Assembly (NCBI GenBank): GCA_023433405.1
Contig: JAEZCT010000044.1
Location: 62,001-126,000 of the forward strand
Reading direction: 5' to 3'
Length of the DNA: 64,000 bases
Origin: Bacillota bacterium
GTDB taxonomy: Bacteria > Bacillota > Clostridia > Oscillospirales > Ruminococcaceae
Made by a program: the position numbers and the translations under genes. Shown one piece after another: positions 1 through 9,067 of the stretch. The number at the start of each line of letters is the position of its first letter. The first letter of the stretch is position 1. The notes beneath the pieces are model-generated. The model had not been told where the DNA came from and searched no databases. It was given only the letters and a program-made list of their open reading frames with translations.

Positions 1-527
1 AGGCTATGGACAAGATAAGGACCTCCGCCACGCAGATTGAGAATATTGCTCGCATGATTGAAACCATCGCGTTTCAAACCAACATCCTTGCCCTCAACGC
101 CTCTGTGGAGGCGGCTAGGGCGGGTGCCGCCGGCAAGGGCTTTGCCGTAGTTGCCGGCGAGGTGCGTTCCCTTGCTGCAAAGTCGGCGGATGCGTCGCAG
201 CAGGCGTCGGCGCTCATTGAGGCATCCCTCGCCGCTGTACAGCAGGGCTCGGGGCTTACCCAGCGCATCTCAGAGCAAATCTCCCAATCCGCCGAAGCTA
301 CCGAGCGCATTGACCAGGCAGTTACCCGCATTACCGCCTCAAGCAAAGAGCAGGCGCTGGAGATTGGGCGCATTACCGACAGTGTGGAGCGCATATCGGC
401 AGTCATTCAGGCAAACGCCGCGGCGGCAGAAGAAAGCTCGGCCTCCAGCGAGGAGCTATCCGCGCAGGCCGGTGTGCTCAGCCGTGAGGTTTCGCAGTTT
501 ATATTAAGTGATGCGATTCTCCCATAA
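1..527 (+). CDS. Methyl-accepting chemotaxis protein, C-terminal part (5' truncated by window edge)
   Basis: Cytoplasmic signalling domain of a chemoreceptor. The frame is open to the window edge, so the sensor, membrane and HAMP parts lie upstream. The fragment carries the conserved hairpin tip (IAFQTNILALNASVEAARAG, then KGFAVVAGEVRSLA), which contacts CheA and CheW. It is followed by a long Ala/Ser/Gln/Glu-rich heptad coiled coil returning towards the membrane. Several Glu/Gln pairs in the coil are possible methylation sites. The C-terminus (FILSDAILP) has no CheR/CheB-tethering pentapeptide. It shows the organism has chemotaxis machinery. The ligand cannot be inferred because the sensor is outside the window. 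Confidence 0.95.
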   Translation, partial: AMDKIRTSATQIENIARMIETIAFQTNILALNASVEAARAGAAGKGFAVVAGEVRSLAAKSADASQQASALIEASLAAVQQGSGLTQRISEQISQSAEATERIDQAVTRITASSKEQALEIGRITDSVERISAVIQANAAAAEESSASSEELSAQAGVLSREVSQFILSDAILP

Positions 528-679
528 CCGCGCGAATCATCCCCCACCAGTCAAGGCGCTTGACCGCATCGCCCCCTAGCGTTCGACGCAAATATCCCTA
601 ATTTTAAAAACCTATTCAAAAGAGTTAGCCTTTCCTATAGATTAGGATTATCCCCGATACAAAGGACTCCCGACAGTAA

Positions 680-780
680 TACTATTCTCCGATAAAAGTG
701 GTTGATAAAAATCCGCGTCAAAATCAATAAATTAAGGATTTTGGCTTGATTTTTATACACTTTTTAATCGGATAATAGTA
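680..780. repeat. Palindromic MITE-like element, intact copy (TACTATT subtype)
   Basis: 101 bp imperfect palindrome. The ends are TACTATT and AATAGTA, with arms matching through TCCGAT, AAAAGTG and GATAAAAATC, and an inner hairpin GTCAAAATC/GATTTTGGC. It is flanked on both sides by TAA (77-79 in line 661, i.e. 677-679, and 781-783), as expected for a 3-bp target duplication. No coding capacity. Same family as the copies at 8946, 28519 and 61043, but its outermost bases differ and still pair with each other. Confidence 0.8.
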
Positions 781-785
781 TAAAG

Positions 786-824
786 AAAACCGTGCGGCGG
801 CAGCAGATGCCAATGCACGGTTTT
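786..824. terminator. Bidirectional terminator hairpin
   Basis: AAAACCGTGC (786-795) pairs with GCACGGTTTT (815-824), giving U-rich ends in both directions. It lies 15 bp past the GH43 stop codon on the minus strand and also closes the plus-strand side. Confidence 0.7.
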
Positions 825-839
825 TATGCGGCTATACCA

Positions 840-2378
840 TTACAGGTTTTTATAGCTAAACCAGTCAAAGTCTGCGGCAATACGACGGCCGCTGCCCTTA
901 TTGGTGGCAAACAAGCCCACCAGCGTTCCCGTGTGATGCTTCCCCGCCGCTACCCCCTCGTCGCTCAGGAAGGTGCAATCCTCCGCTATGCCCACCTGCC
1001 TTGCATCCGCTTCATTAGTGCCGCACACAAAGCTGCGGGTTTGCCCTTTGACGTGAAGCCCCAGATAGACCTCGCCTTTGGGTGGGTGGCAGACACCCAG
1101 CGTCGTAACCAGTCCGTTGCGGTTTTCTTCAAGCCTTACCAGCCGTCCGCCGTCCGCTGCGGCGGTGCAGTACAGCTTTATGTAGTTTTGCGTGCCGTAA
1201 TAGCAGGTAAGCCCCGCCTGTTCGCCGTCCAGCGGCTCAAACGAAAGCATCGTTCCCGCCGCGTATAAAAAGCTTTCCTCCCGCCGCAGCAGCGTGTTCT
1301 TTGCGGCAATGGTATCAAGGTCATGGTCGCCGGTCAAAAGACGCAGGTAACCGGCGCGCTGGGTAAGGGACCATGCGCTGTCGTCCGGGTTGCGCACCCA
1401 CTGCCACGCAAGGGACAGTTTCTCTGTTTCGAAGCCGTCAAAGCCGTCCTCCTCGCATGGGGACGGGGGCAGCAAGGGGGCTGCGTTGCACAGGCTTGGA
1501 CCCTTGCCCTCGTTGACTACGAACCACCCGTCCTCTGTCCAGCGCACCGGGTCCAGAGCTGTCTCCCTGCCCAGTGTGGTGTAGCTGCCTTCGTTGATGC
1601 GCCCGCAAAGGTACATCATCCACCATTCCCCATGAGGAGTGGAAACCAGCTGACCGTGTCCGCACCGTTGAATGGGCGCGTTGGGGTCGGGCTGGTTGAA
1701 TACGGGGTTAAAGGGGCACTCCTCATAAGGGCCAAACAGGCTTCTGGCACGCGCTACGGTGATACAATGCCCATAGCCGGTGCCGCCTTCGGCTAACATT
1801 GCGTAATACCATCCATCCTTTTTAAAGACGCGGGGTCCTTCGGGGCAGGATCTTCCGGTACCCGCCCATACCGTAACCGGCTCACCCAGCGCCCGGGTGC
1901 AGTCGTCGGATAGCTCAACAATCCGCACGGCGGGGGGAATGATCATATACCGTTTGCCGTCGTCGTCCACAAACAGCGACGGGTCGATGTTATCCACGGC
2001 GATGCGCACGGGTGTGGAATACGGGCCTTCGGGGCGAGCGGCTGTTGCCACAAGCTGAACACGAAGGGGGGCGGTATGGCCTTCCGGGGGATTGTTCAGG
2101 CGCAGGGGCGCAAACAGGATAAACTTGCCGTCGTGGTAGGAAAGGTCGGGCGCCCACAGACCGTGAGAATCCGCAATATCCGAGAGGTCAAGGGATGCGC
2201 TGTCTGTAAAGCCGTGGCCGATGGTCTTCCAGTTCACAAGGTCGCGGGAATGCAGTATGGCAATCCCGGGAAAGTATTGGAAGGTTGAGGTTGCCAGATA
2301 GTAATCCTCCCCCACGCGTATCACTGAGGGGTCGGGATGAAAGCCGCGAACAACAGGGTTATGGTACATTTGTTCCAT
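840..2378 (-). CDS. Glycoside hydrolase family 43, beta-xylosidase type
   Basis: 512 aa, no signal peptide, so cytosolic. The N-terminal five-bladed propeller shows the GH43 triad: general base D16 in HPDPS, pKa modulator D132 in NIDPSLF and general acid E180 in PEGPRV. The C-terminal ~190 residues are the concanavalin-like domain of xylan beta-1,4-xylosidases, which closes the pocket and favours exo action on short xylo-oligosaccharides. I start at ATG 2378 because AAAAGGAG lies 10 nt upstream; a longer frame upstream has no ribosome site. It is last in the importer operon 6139-840, after a hairpin at 2485-2524. A paralogue lies at 21863-23521. Alpha-L-arabinofuranosidase activity is also possible in this family. 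Confidence 0.9.
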   Translation of the reverse strand: MEQMYHNPVVRGFHPDPSVIRVGEDYYLATSTFQYFPGIAILHSRDLVNWKTIGHGFTDSASLDLSDIADSHGLWAPDLSYHDGKFILFAPLRLNNPPEGHTAPLRVQLVATAARPEGPYSTPVRIAVDNIDPSLFVDDDGKRYMIIPPAVRIVELSDDCTRALGEPVTVWAGTGRSCPEGPRVFKKDGWYYAMLAEGGTGYGHCITVARARSLFGPYEECPFNPVFNQPDPNAPIQRCGHGQLVSTPHGEWWMMYLCGRINEGSYTTLGRETALDPVRWTEDGWFVVNEGKGPSLCNAAPLLPPSPCEEDGFDGFETEKLSLAWQWVRNPDDSAWSLTQRAGYLRLLTGDHDLDTIAAKNTLLRREESFLYAAGTMLSFEPLDGEQAGLTCYYGTQNYIKLYCTAAADGGRLVRLEENRNGLVTTLGVCHPPKGEVYLGLHVKGQTRSFVCGTNEADARQVGIAEDCTFLSDEGVAAGKHHTGTLVGLFATNKGSGRRIAADFDWFSYKNL

Positions 2379-2484
2379 GACGGAGTCTCCTTTTGCATCG
2401 TTACTGTGGTATGACGGTATCTGCTTTGGTTTTTTCAAGGTTATGGTTTTTATGTTATACGAATTATAATTACAAAAACGCAGG

Positions 2485-2524
2485 ACAAAACGGAGACCCG
2501 TCGTTCCCCGGTTCTCCGTTTTGT
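2485..2524 (-). terminator. Intra-operon hairpin between permease and GH43 genes
   Basis: A perfect 12-bp stem, ACAAAACGGAGA (2485-2496) with TCTCCGTTTTGT (2513-2524). On the minus strand it is followed only by a weak T tract (CGTTTTTG), so it is more likely a partial terminator or a processing/stabilising hairpin than a full stop. Confidence 0.45.
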
Positions 2525-2652
2525 CGGCTAAAAAGTACGAAAAGTACCTGTATTGGATTGTAACGCCAGCTACCACCTAAAGCTATTGCTAATCCTTCAA
2601 GCCCTCATGTGGTTTTTAACGGCAAATTCGTGTAACGGATAGCATAAAGGGA

Positions 2653-3519
2653 CTATTCCTTTACGGCGCCCATCGTAACGCCTGAAATGAAAAAGCGCTG
2701 CGCAAAGGGGTAGATAAACATAAACGGGATAATCGCAACCATAATCGCGGCGTTCTTTACCATGTTGCCAAAGCCCACAACCGACGGATCCATCATCGTT
2801 TGCTCGTTGATGATTAATTCGCGCATTTTTACCTGGAAGTTGTAAAGGCTTGTATCGGAAATATAAATGACGAAGTTAAAGAACTGGTTCCAGTACTCCA
2901 CCGCGAAAAACAGACCGATAGAGGCCAGTGCGGGCAACGAAAGCGGCAGTACGATGGATAGAAAGATGCGCATAGGGGTGCAGCCGTCTATCTCCGCCGA
3001 TTCAAAGATTGCCTTTGGCAGCTGGTGGAAGAAGTTGCGCATGAGTATAAGGTTAAACACATTAATGCTCACGGGCAGTATAACCGCGCCCAGGGTATTT
3101 GTGAGGTTCATGCTCTTAAGCACTAAGAAGGTGGGAATCAATCCCCCGTCAAAGATCATGGTGATAAAGATAAACTTGGACAGAAAGTTCCGACCAATCA
3201 TGTCCGTTTGTTCCAGCACATACGCGCCCAGTGTGGTAATAAACAGACCCAGCACCGTTCCGATCATCGTAGTCACAATGGAAATCACAAAGGGCATGTA
3301 AAGATCTTTGTTGGTAAAGATCGTTTTGTATGCGTCAATGGAGAAATTTTTGGGCCAGAGGTTTATGCCGTAATAGGTTGTTTTATCAAAGGAATCGGAT
3401 AACACCTTTAATAAGGGTATTATCATGGATAAGGCAAGCAGCATTAAAAAGCAAAAGTTGAATATGCGGAATAATGAACGAGCGGCGTTGCCGTTCGTAA
3501 ACGAAAGTCTTTCTCTCAT
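2653..3519 (-). CDS. CUT1 sugar ABC transporter permease, LplC/YtcP type
   Basis: 288 aa inner-membrane subunit with six predicted membrane segments. The first is near residues 13-33 and the last near 255-275. The cytoplasmic coupling (EAA-like) loop reads ESAEIDGCTPMRIFLSIVLP, the site where an MsmX-type ATPase docks. The C-terminal QRFFISGVTMGAVKE is typical of LplC-type subunits. It starts 14 bp after lplB ends, with AGGGGTAAGG as ribosome site, so the two are co-translated. Substrate is probably a xylan- or pectin-derived oligosaccharide, inferred only from the downstream GH43. No ATPase gene is present. Confidence 0.92.
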   Translation of the reverse strand: MRERLSFTNGNAARSLFRIFNFCFLMLLALSMIIPLLKVLSDSFDKTTYYGINLWPKNFSIDAYKTIFTNKDLYMPFVISIVTTMIGTVLGLFITTLGAYVLEQTDMIGRNFLSKFIFITMIFDGGLIPTFLVLKSMNLTNTLGAVILPVSINVFNLILMRNFFHQLPKAIFESAEIDGCTPMRIFLSIVLPLSLPALASIGLFFAVEYWNQFFNFVIYISDTSLYNFQVKMRELIINEQTMMDPSVVGFGNMVKNAAIMVAIIPFMFIYPFAQRFFISGVTMGAVKE

Positions 3520-3533
3520 ACCTTACCCCTTTC

Positions 3534-4490
3534 CTACAGCAGACTGGAGCCGCGTATTTTTTTGTTGATACGGTCTGTGATTAAAACAAGCGAAAGACCC
3601 ACGACAGACTTAAACAGACCAATCGCGGTACCCATGCCGTAATCAGCATTCTGGATGCCGATGCGGTAGGCAAAGGTTGTAATAACATCCGCAACATCCA
3701 TCACCTTGTCGTTGCCTAATACAAACACCGACTCGAAGATGTTCATAACCTTGCCAAGGTTTAAAATAAACACCGTCATGATGGTAGTGGATATGCTGGG
3801 TATGGTAATCTTCAGGGTTTGTTTCCACTTGCCCGCACCGTCAATGGATGCTGCCTCGTAAAGCTGCGGGTCTACCCCCGCAAGTGCCGCAAGGTAGATA
3901 ATGGTTCCCCAGCCCGTTTCCTTCCATCGGCTGATAAACAGGTAAACCGGGGTCCACCATTTATCCTCCGCAAGAAAATAGATGGGGTTTATTCCAAAAA
4001 TGCCAAGCAGGTTGTTGACAAAGCCGTTGGAGGGAGACAGGATAATGACAAAAATTGAGGCTACCACCACCCATGACATAAAGTGGGGCAGATATAACAC
4101 CGTTTGGATTCCGCTTCTCAGGGTACGCGAGGTTAGGTCGTTGAGGAGCAGCGCAACCGTAACGGAAACTATCGTAGCTATAACAAGGTTAATGACGCTT
4201 AAATACAGGGTATTTCCAAACGCGCGCCAAAAACTGGGGGACTTGATGCCGGTAAACAGGTCAATAAAATTCGCAAGCCCCACAAACTCCTGTTTAAAGG
4301 GCGTAAACTTGTAAAACGCAAACCGAACGCCCAGCATGGGCAGGTACTTAAACAAAATTGCAAAAATAAAAACAGGCAAAAACATTACATAATAGGCGCG
4401 GTAGTAATAAAGCTTTTTCATTATCTGTTTTCCGGTGAGGCGGGGTGGCTTTTCAGCCTTAGCAGAGGCTTTTATTGTATTCTTTACCAT
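3534..4490 (-). CDS. CUT1 sugar ABC transporter permease, LplB/YteP type
   Basis: 318 aa integral membrane protein. The first membrane segment follows KLYYYRAYYVMFLPVF. The coupling loop is EAASIDGAGKWKQTLKITIP and the C-terminus ends KKIRGSSLL. Heterodimer partner of the LplC-type subunit at 2653. I use ATG 4490 (MVKNT), which sits 10 nt after AGGGAAGGG; ATG 4499 is an alternative, and the longer frame to 4559 has no ribosome site. It lies 128 bp downstream of the binding-protein gene. Two paralogous pairs exist in the window (7972/9068 and 36627/37537). Confidence 0.92.
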   Translation of the reverse strand: MVKNTIKASAKAEKPPRLTGKQIMKKLYYYRAYYVMFLPVFIFAILFKYLPMLGVRFAFYKFTPFKQEFVGLANFIDLFTGIKSPSFWRAFGNTLYLSVINLVIATIVSVTVALLLNDLTSRTLRSGIQTVLYLPHFMSWVVVASIFVIILSPSNGFVNNLLGIFGINPIYFLAEDKWWTPVYLFISRWKETGWGTIIYLAALAGVDPQLYEAASIDGAGKWKQTLKITIPSISTTIMTVFILNLGKVMNIFESVFVLGNDKVMDVADVITTFAYRIGIQNADYGMGTAIGLFKSVVGLSLVLITDRINKKIRGSSLL

Positions 4491-4618
4491 GGTCTCCATT
4501 CCCTTCCCTGGCTTCATAAACCACATGATGAAATCCAAGCGCAGGGCCCCCGACCGCATACGAGGACCCCGCTGTCATGGATTAATCGTTACTAACTGGT
4601 TAAAAAATCCTTGGTTCC

Positions 4619-6139
4619 TTATTTATTGAGGTCGGCAAGGATCGCGTCAATCATGCCCTTGGCTTCGGCCTGGTAAGCTGCAAGACCGTCTTCCACCGTT
4701 GTTTGGCCGTAAACGATGTTCGAAACATACTTCGCCTTGGTTGAGTTGAGCTCGCCGATGAGGTCATTGATGGCGTCGGATGTGGGGAACAGGCTGTAAA
4801 CAACCATATTCGACTGGAACATCGAAAGAGAATCTGTGATAAGGGGATTAAACTCGTAATTCGGCTTCCAGTTGGTGATGGCAAGCGCGGGGTCTGCCCA
4901 GGACTTTGTGAAATCCTTTGCGGGATCCTCAACGGAAGGCAGGAAGCTAATCTTGCCGGAGGCATCCTCGGTGTAGGTTGCGCTGCCAGCCTCACCCTTT
5001 ACGCCGAATGTCCAGAGGTTCTGGCCTTCGCCGTTATCGAGCAGGGTGGAGAGGAAGTACTTGAACACGCCCTCGGGGTTTTCCTTGCTGGTTTTGCCGC
5101 CGGTGGTGATGCAGATGGGAATCGGCGCGCGCTCGACGTAAGTGGTCTCAGTAATGGGGGGAATAGGAACAACCTTCGCGTCCGGCTTGTTTGCGGAGAG
5201 GTTGTTGTACATGTTCAGGTTCCAGGTGCCTGCCCAGTAATTAAACACACCTACGGAGCCTGCGTAGAACTTATCGCGGCAGGTTGAGGTCTTGTTGGTG
5301 ATGATCTCAGGATCAATGAGGCCCTCGGCATACGCGTCGCGCATTCTGACGAGTGCGTCCTTCATAACATCCTCAGACATACCGTCTACCCAAGTGCCGT
5401 TGCGCTCAACGAAATCCGGGGTTGCGGTCCAGTAGAATTCGCGCAGATAGATGTCAAGAGGGAACTCGCTGTTAACAAGGCCTGCGGAAGTAATCGGTAT
5501 AACATCCTTGGCAGCAAGACCGTCGGGGTTTTCGTTTTTAAACTTGCGCAGCATGTTTAAGAACTCATCGTAGTTCTTGGGTGCCGCAAGCCCGAGCTTC
5601 TCCATCCAGTCGCCGCGAACATAGGTGATGGTGCCGTTGCCGCGCTCACGGGGCAGACCGTAAAGGCGTCCGTCTACACGGATAGAGTCGATAATCGACT
5701 GGTCGGAAACGTTGTTTTTAATGTCAGAGGCCTCATAGAGGTCGGTGATATCGTACAGCGCGCCGTTGTTGGCATAGTTTAAGTAATAGTTGCTTGTCAG
5801 AATCAGGGCGTCGGGGATATCGCCGGTTGTGAAGGCAAGGTTTACCTTCTCATAGTACTCATTATGTACGGGGTGATTGATGACGAGGTCTATGCCATAA
5901 AGATCCTCATAGCCCTTTTCGAGAATGGCCTCACCGTTTTCTTTGATGAGGAAAGTGCCATCAACCATAATCTTGATGGAAGCCGGCTTTGCTACCTCCA
6001 CAGGTGCGGGAGCGTCGGATGAAACGGGAGCCGCTGCCGAGCTGCCGCCCGACGAAGCCGGGGTTTGTGCGCAGCCGATTACGAGCGTTGCGAGCATCAT
6101 GACGGCCGCCAGCAGCGCTAAGAATTTACGCGTTTTCAT
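4619..6139 (-). CDS. Sugar-binding lipoprotein of ABC importer (LplA-like)
   Basis: 506 aa extracellular solute-binding protein. The signal peptide MKTRKFLALL...LVIGC has a lipobox with lipidated Cys23, followed by a Ser/Ala/Pro linker and a type-1 solute-binding fold (residues ~55-506). Start ATG 6139 follows AAAAAGGAGA by 7 nt; the frame extends upstream without a start signal. First gene of the operon 6139-840, divergent from the Gfo/Idh/MocA gene at 6773. It delivers oligosaccharide to the permeases at 3534 and 2653. The ligand is not deducible by eye; the GH43 partner suggests xylo- or arabino-oligosaccharides. Confidence 0.92.
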   Translation of the reverse strand: MKTRKFLALLAAVMMLATLVIGCAQTPASSGGSSAAAPVSSDAPAPVEVAKPASIKIMVDGTFLIKENGEAILEKGYEDLYGIDLVINHPVHNEYYEKVNLAFTTGDIPDALILTSNYYLNYANNGALYDITDLYEASDIKNNVSDQSIIDSIRVDGRLYGLPRERGNGTITYVRGDWMEKLGLAAPKNYDEFLNMLRKFKNENPDGLAAKDVIPITSAGLVNSEFPLDIYLREFYWTATPDFVERNGTWVDGMSEDVMKDALVRMRDAYAEGLIDPEIITNKTSTCRDKFYAGSVGVFNYWAGTWNLNMYNNLSANKPDAKVVPIPPITETTYVERAPIPICITTGGKTSKENPEGVFKYFLSTLLDNGEGQNLWTFGVKGEAGSATYTEDASGKISFLPSVEDPAKDFTKSWADPALAITNWKPNYEFNPLITDSLSMFQSNMVVYSLFPTSDAINDLIGELNSTKAKYVSNIVYGQTTVEDGLAAYQAEAKGMIDAILADLNK

Positions 6140-6772
6140 TATAATCTCTCCTTTTTCATTATAGTGCATATGCAAATAATCTCCTGTACATAAGGGCCCT
6201 GCCTGACACCGCCCGGAGGGCAAAGCCCGCCGCGGCGCATCCCTTGTATAACCGTTTGCGCTATCTGTTACCGATAGAGCCCGGTTATTGCCCTTTGCAG
6301 TTGTAATAATAGCAAAAAGCCAACAGAAAAAATAGATTGTTTATTGCCATTGTAAACAAAAACAGTGCATATCTTGCGCTTCTATGCTATTATCACGAAA
6401 AGCACCGGCTATCCTTCAAATAATATATGGATTTTAAACATTTAGCTGTCCCGCCTTAATATTAACCGCTTTTCTTGGCAAATGCATCCCTTTTAACGAT
6501 TATTCCAGATATTTTTCGTCGTTTTTGCGGGGCATTAGTCGTTTCGCGCAATAAATGCTCCCGAAAACGCAAGGAACTATGCACAAATAAAGATATAATA
6601 TTAAGTGAGAAGTGAAAATGTACAAATTTAGTCTCAGCACACACGTTTTGAATGGCGATGTTTATACTGCCGAAATTTTCGGTGTCGTATGCCTTTTGTC
6701 GTATAAAGGGTTAGGAACGCTTATAACAATAGTTAGGCAAAATATAAACCAACTAAGTAAAGGATGTTACAC
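6140..6772. other. Divergent intergenic regulatory region (importer / oxidoreductase)
   Basis: 633 bp without a supported gene. It holds the promoters of both flanking operons. An inverted repeat at 6337-6359 may be an operator. A short ORF at 6462-6644 has no ribosome site and is not called. Confidence 0.6.
6337..6359. promoter_or_regulatory. Putative operator: inverted repeat TTGTTTA-N9-TAAACAA
   Basis: TTGTTTA (6337-6343) and TAAACAA (6353-6359) form a 7-bp inverted repeat. On the minus strand it overlaps a promoter-like TTTACA-N16-TATTTT reading towards the binding-protein gene at 6139. The regulator is unknown; the AraC protein (12808) or LacI protein (24321) are candidates. Confidence 0.35.
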
Positions 6773-7939
6773 ATGGTCAATGTCAGGCTGGGTATTATCG
6801 GAATAGGCGGCATGGGGTCAGCCCATGCTAAGCTGCTTGCGACTGGCAAGGTGGAAGGATTAACGCTTTGCGCGGTTGCGGATCTTAGAGAAACGCGCAG
6901 GGCTTGGGCAAGGGAGAACCTGCCCGATACGCTTATGATTTTTGATGACGGAGAGGCGCTGATTGCGTCGGGCGTATGTGACGCGGTTTTTATCGTTACC
7001 CCCCATTACGCGCATCCTCCGCTGGTCATCAGCGCGTTGGAGCACGGTCTGCATGTCCTGTGCGAAAAGCCAGCCGGTGTTTATACAAAGCAGGTGCGGG
7101 AGATGAACGAGGCCGCGCAAAAGTCGGACAAGGTGTTCGCCATTATGTTTAACCAGCGCACCAACCATGTGTACCGCAAGATGCACGAGCTGGTGCAAAG
7201 CGGCACCTATGGTGCGATTAAGCGTGTTAACTGGATTATCACGGATTGGTTCCGCACCCAAGCCTACTACGATTCCGGTGACTGGAGAGGAACCTGGGAT
7301 GGCGAGGGAGGCGGCGTATTGCTTAACCAGTGTCCGCACCAATTGGACCTGCTCCAGTGGATTTGCGGTATGCCCAGCAAGGTTCAGGCCTTTTGCCATG
7401 AGGGCAAGTGGCATAACATCGAGGTGGAGGACGACGTAACCGCGTACCTTGAGTACCCCAACGGTGCGACGGGGGTGTTCATTACCACAACCGGGGATGC
7501 GCTGGGGAACAACCGGTTTGAGATTACGCTGACCAAGGCAAAAATCCTGTGCGACTATCAGGGGCTGCAAGTGACGGTGCTTGACCAGGACGAACGCGAA
7601 TTTAGCAGCACCACCACCGAGGGCTTCGCAAGGCCCGAAAAAAGGGAGCTTGTGGTAGAGACAGACGGCGAAAACCCCCAGCACGCCGGTGTGATGCAGG
7701 CCTGGGTCAACCGCATTCGTTTTGGAACCCCGTTGATTGCGGAGGGTGCGGAGGGCATTAACGGGCTTATGCTCTCTAACGCAATGCATCTTTCCAGCTG
7801 GCTTGGCAAGCCTGTCAATCTCCCCTTTGATGAAGACCTGTTTTTGGCTCTTCTCAATCAAAAGAGGGTAGCCTCCAAGGAGAAAGGCGCGGTGGTTGAA
7901 GCAACCTTTGACACCGCCGGAACTTACGGCAATGTATGA
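6773..7939 (+). CDS. Gfo/Idh/MocA family sugar oxidoreductase (1 of 4)
   Basis: 388 aa NAD(P)-dependent dehydrogenase. N-terminal Rossmann fold with GIGGMG at residues ~8-13. The EKP motif (CEKPAG) carries the catalytic Lys. The C-terminal alpha/beta domain has the family helix GEGGGVLLNQCPHQLDLLQW with its active-site His. I take ATG 6773 because AAAGGA lies 8 nt upstream, while ATG 6764 overlaps that site. First gene of a plus-strand operon with an importer (7972-11718), so it probably oxidises or epimerises the imported sugar or a derived sugar acid. The family acts on many sugars and inositols, so the substrate stays open. Confidence 0.9.
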   Translation: MVNVRLGIIGIGGMGSAHAKLLATGKVEGLTLCAVADLRETRRAWARENLPDTLMIFDDGEALIASGVCDAVFIVTPHYAHPPLVISALEHGLHVLCEKPAGVYTKQVREMNEAAQKSDKVFAIMFNQRTNHVYRKMHELVQSGTYGAIKRVNWIITDWFRTQAYYDSGDWRGTWDGEGGGVLLNQCPHQLDLLQWICGMPSKVQAFCHEGKWHNIEVEDDVTAYLEYPNGATGVFITTTGDALGNNRFEITLTKAKILCDYQGLQVTVLDQDEREFSSTTTEGFARPEKRELVVETDGENPQHAGVMQAWVNRIRFGTPLIAEGAEGINGLMLSNAMHLSSWLGKPVNLPFDEDLFLALLNQKRVASKEKGAVVEATFDTAGTYGNV

Positions 7940-7971
7940 GGGTAAATTACGAATAAGGAGCTGTGAAATTC

Positions 7972-8928
7972 ATGCCAAAAGGTTTTGCCATTATAAAAAA
8001 CAGCGCACCCAACGGCGCGCGGGAAAAATGGAAGATGATAAAGAATAACTATATTCTTTATATTATGATTCTGCTGCCGCTCGCATACTTCGTGCTTTTT
8101 AAGTACACCCCCATGTCGAACATTGTAATGGCCTTTAAGGATTACAACATGTTCAAGTCGGTTTGGGAGAGCCCGTGGGCGGAGGATCCCTTTAAGTACT
8201 TTAAAATGGCCTTTTCCTCACTGGACTTTTTACGCGCCCTGCGCAACACCATTATGCTTAACTTTTTCGATCTAATCGTAGGCTTCCCGTTTCCCATTAT
8301 CCTCGCGATTATGCTAAACGAGATTGCCTTTAAACGGTTTAAGCGCATAACACAGACCATACTGTATATGCCGCACTTCCTATCATGGATTATCATAGCC
8401 GGTATGGCACTGCAAATCTTTGCGCCGGAAAACGGTGTAATTAACATCTTACTCAGCCGCATGGGTCTTAGCACCATTCCATTTTTAAACAACCCCGTGA
8501 TGTGGGTGATTACCTATGTGGTGCTGGGTGTATGGCAAAGCGCGGGTTACAATACAATTGTATACCTCGCCGCAATAACCAGCATAAGCCCCGAGCTTTA
8601 TGAGGCCGCCGAGGTGGATGGCGCGGGACGTCTGCGCAAGATATGGCACATTATACTCCCCGGCATCCGTCCGACTATTGTTATTATGCTCATCCTCAAT
8701 CTTGGACGCATCCTCAGCATCAGCTTCGACCGCCCTTACGCAATGGGCAACTATCTGGTGCGCGGGTTTTCCGACGTTATTAGCACCTACGTTTACCGTG
8801 TTGGTATCGAGTCGCAACAGTTTGCGCTGGCTACTGCCGTGGGCCTGTTCCAATCGGTTGTATGCGTAATCTTCCTTGTGGTCGCCAACATTATCTCCGA
8901 GCGTTTGGGCGAGCGTGGTATTTGGTAA
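7972..8928 (+). CDS. CUT1 sugar ABC transporter permease, LplB type (second importer)
   Basis: 318 aa membrane subunit. An N-terminal basic stretch (KNSAPNGAREKWKMIKNN) precedes the first membrane segment. The coupling loop is EAAEVDGAGRLRKIWHIILP. I choose ATG 7972, 11 nt after AAGGAG; the in-frame GTG at 7963 lies only 2 nt after it. It sits 32 bp after the oxidoreductase and is separated from its LplC partner by a full palindromic element (8946-9043). Confidence 0.9.
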   Translation: MPKGFAIIKNSAPNGAREKWKMIKNNYILYIMILLPLAYFVLFKYTPMSNIVMAFKDYNMFKSVWESPWAEDPFKYFKMAFSSLDFLRALRNTIMLNFFDLIVGFPFPIILAIMLNEIAFKRFKRITQTILYMPHFLSWIIIAGMALQIFAPENGVINILLSRMGLSTIPFLNNPVMWVITYVVLGVWQSAGYNTIVYLAAITSISPELYEAAEVDGAGRLRKIWHIILPGIRPTIVIMLILNLGRILSISFDRPYAMGNYLVRGFSDVISTYVYRVGIESQQFALATAVGLFQSVVCVIFLVVANIISERLGERGIW

Positions 8929-8945
8929 ACGCCACGCGCAAATAA

Positions 8946-9043
8946 TACTAATCTCCTGAAAAGCAGGGATAAAAATCCGTGTGAAAGCCCATAAGTCAAA
9001 GCTTTTTACATGATTTTTATACACATTGAATCGGATATTAGTA
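8946..9043. repeat. Palindromic MITE-like element, intact copy inside an ABC operon
   Basis: 98 bp palindrome with ends TACTAAT/ATTAGTA and arms rich in GATAAAAATC. TAA flanks both sides (8943-8945 and 9044-9046), consistent with a 3-bp target duplication. It lies 17 bp after the lplB-type stop and 24 bp before the lplC-type start, so it should be transcribed as a long hairpin within the operon mRNA. Confidence 0.8.
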
Positions 9044-9067
9044 TAAATGTAAGAAAGGATGGCTTTT

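Larger units (their letters stand above)
528..839. other. Intergenic region with palindromic repeat and terminator
   Basis: 312 bp between the chemoreceptor and the convergent GH43 gene. It holds one full copy of the dispersed palindromic element (680-780) and a shared terminator hairpin (786-824). I see no gene in it. Confidence 0.7.

Noticed and set aside
6462..6644. 60-aa ORF in the divergent intergenic region
   Set aside because: No ribosome site and no similarity recognised.
6860..7861. 333-aa open frame antisense to the first Gfo/Idh/MocA gene
   Set aside because: No ribosome site, no recognisable motif, and the opposite strand encodes a clear enzyme; it is a shadow frame.
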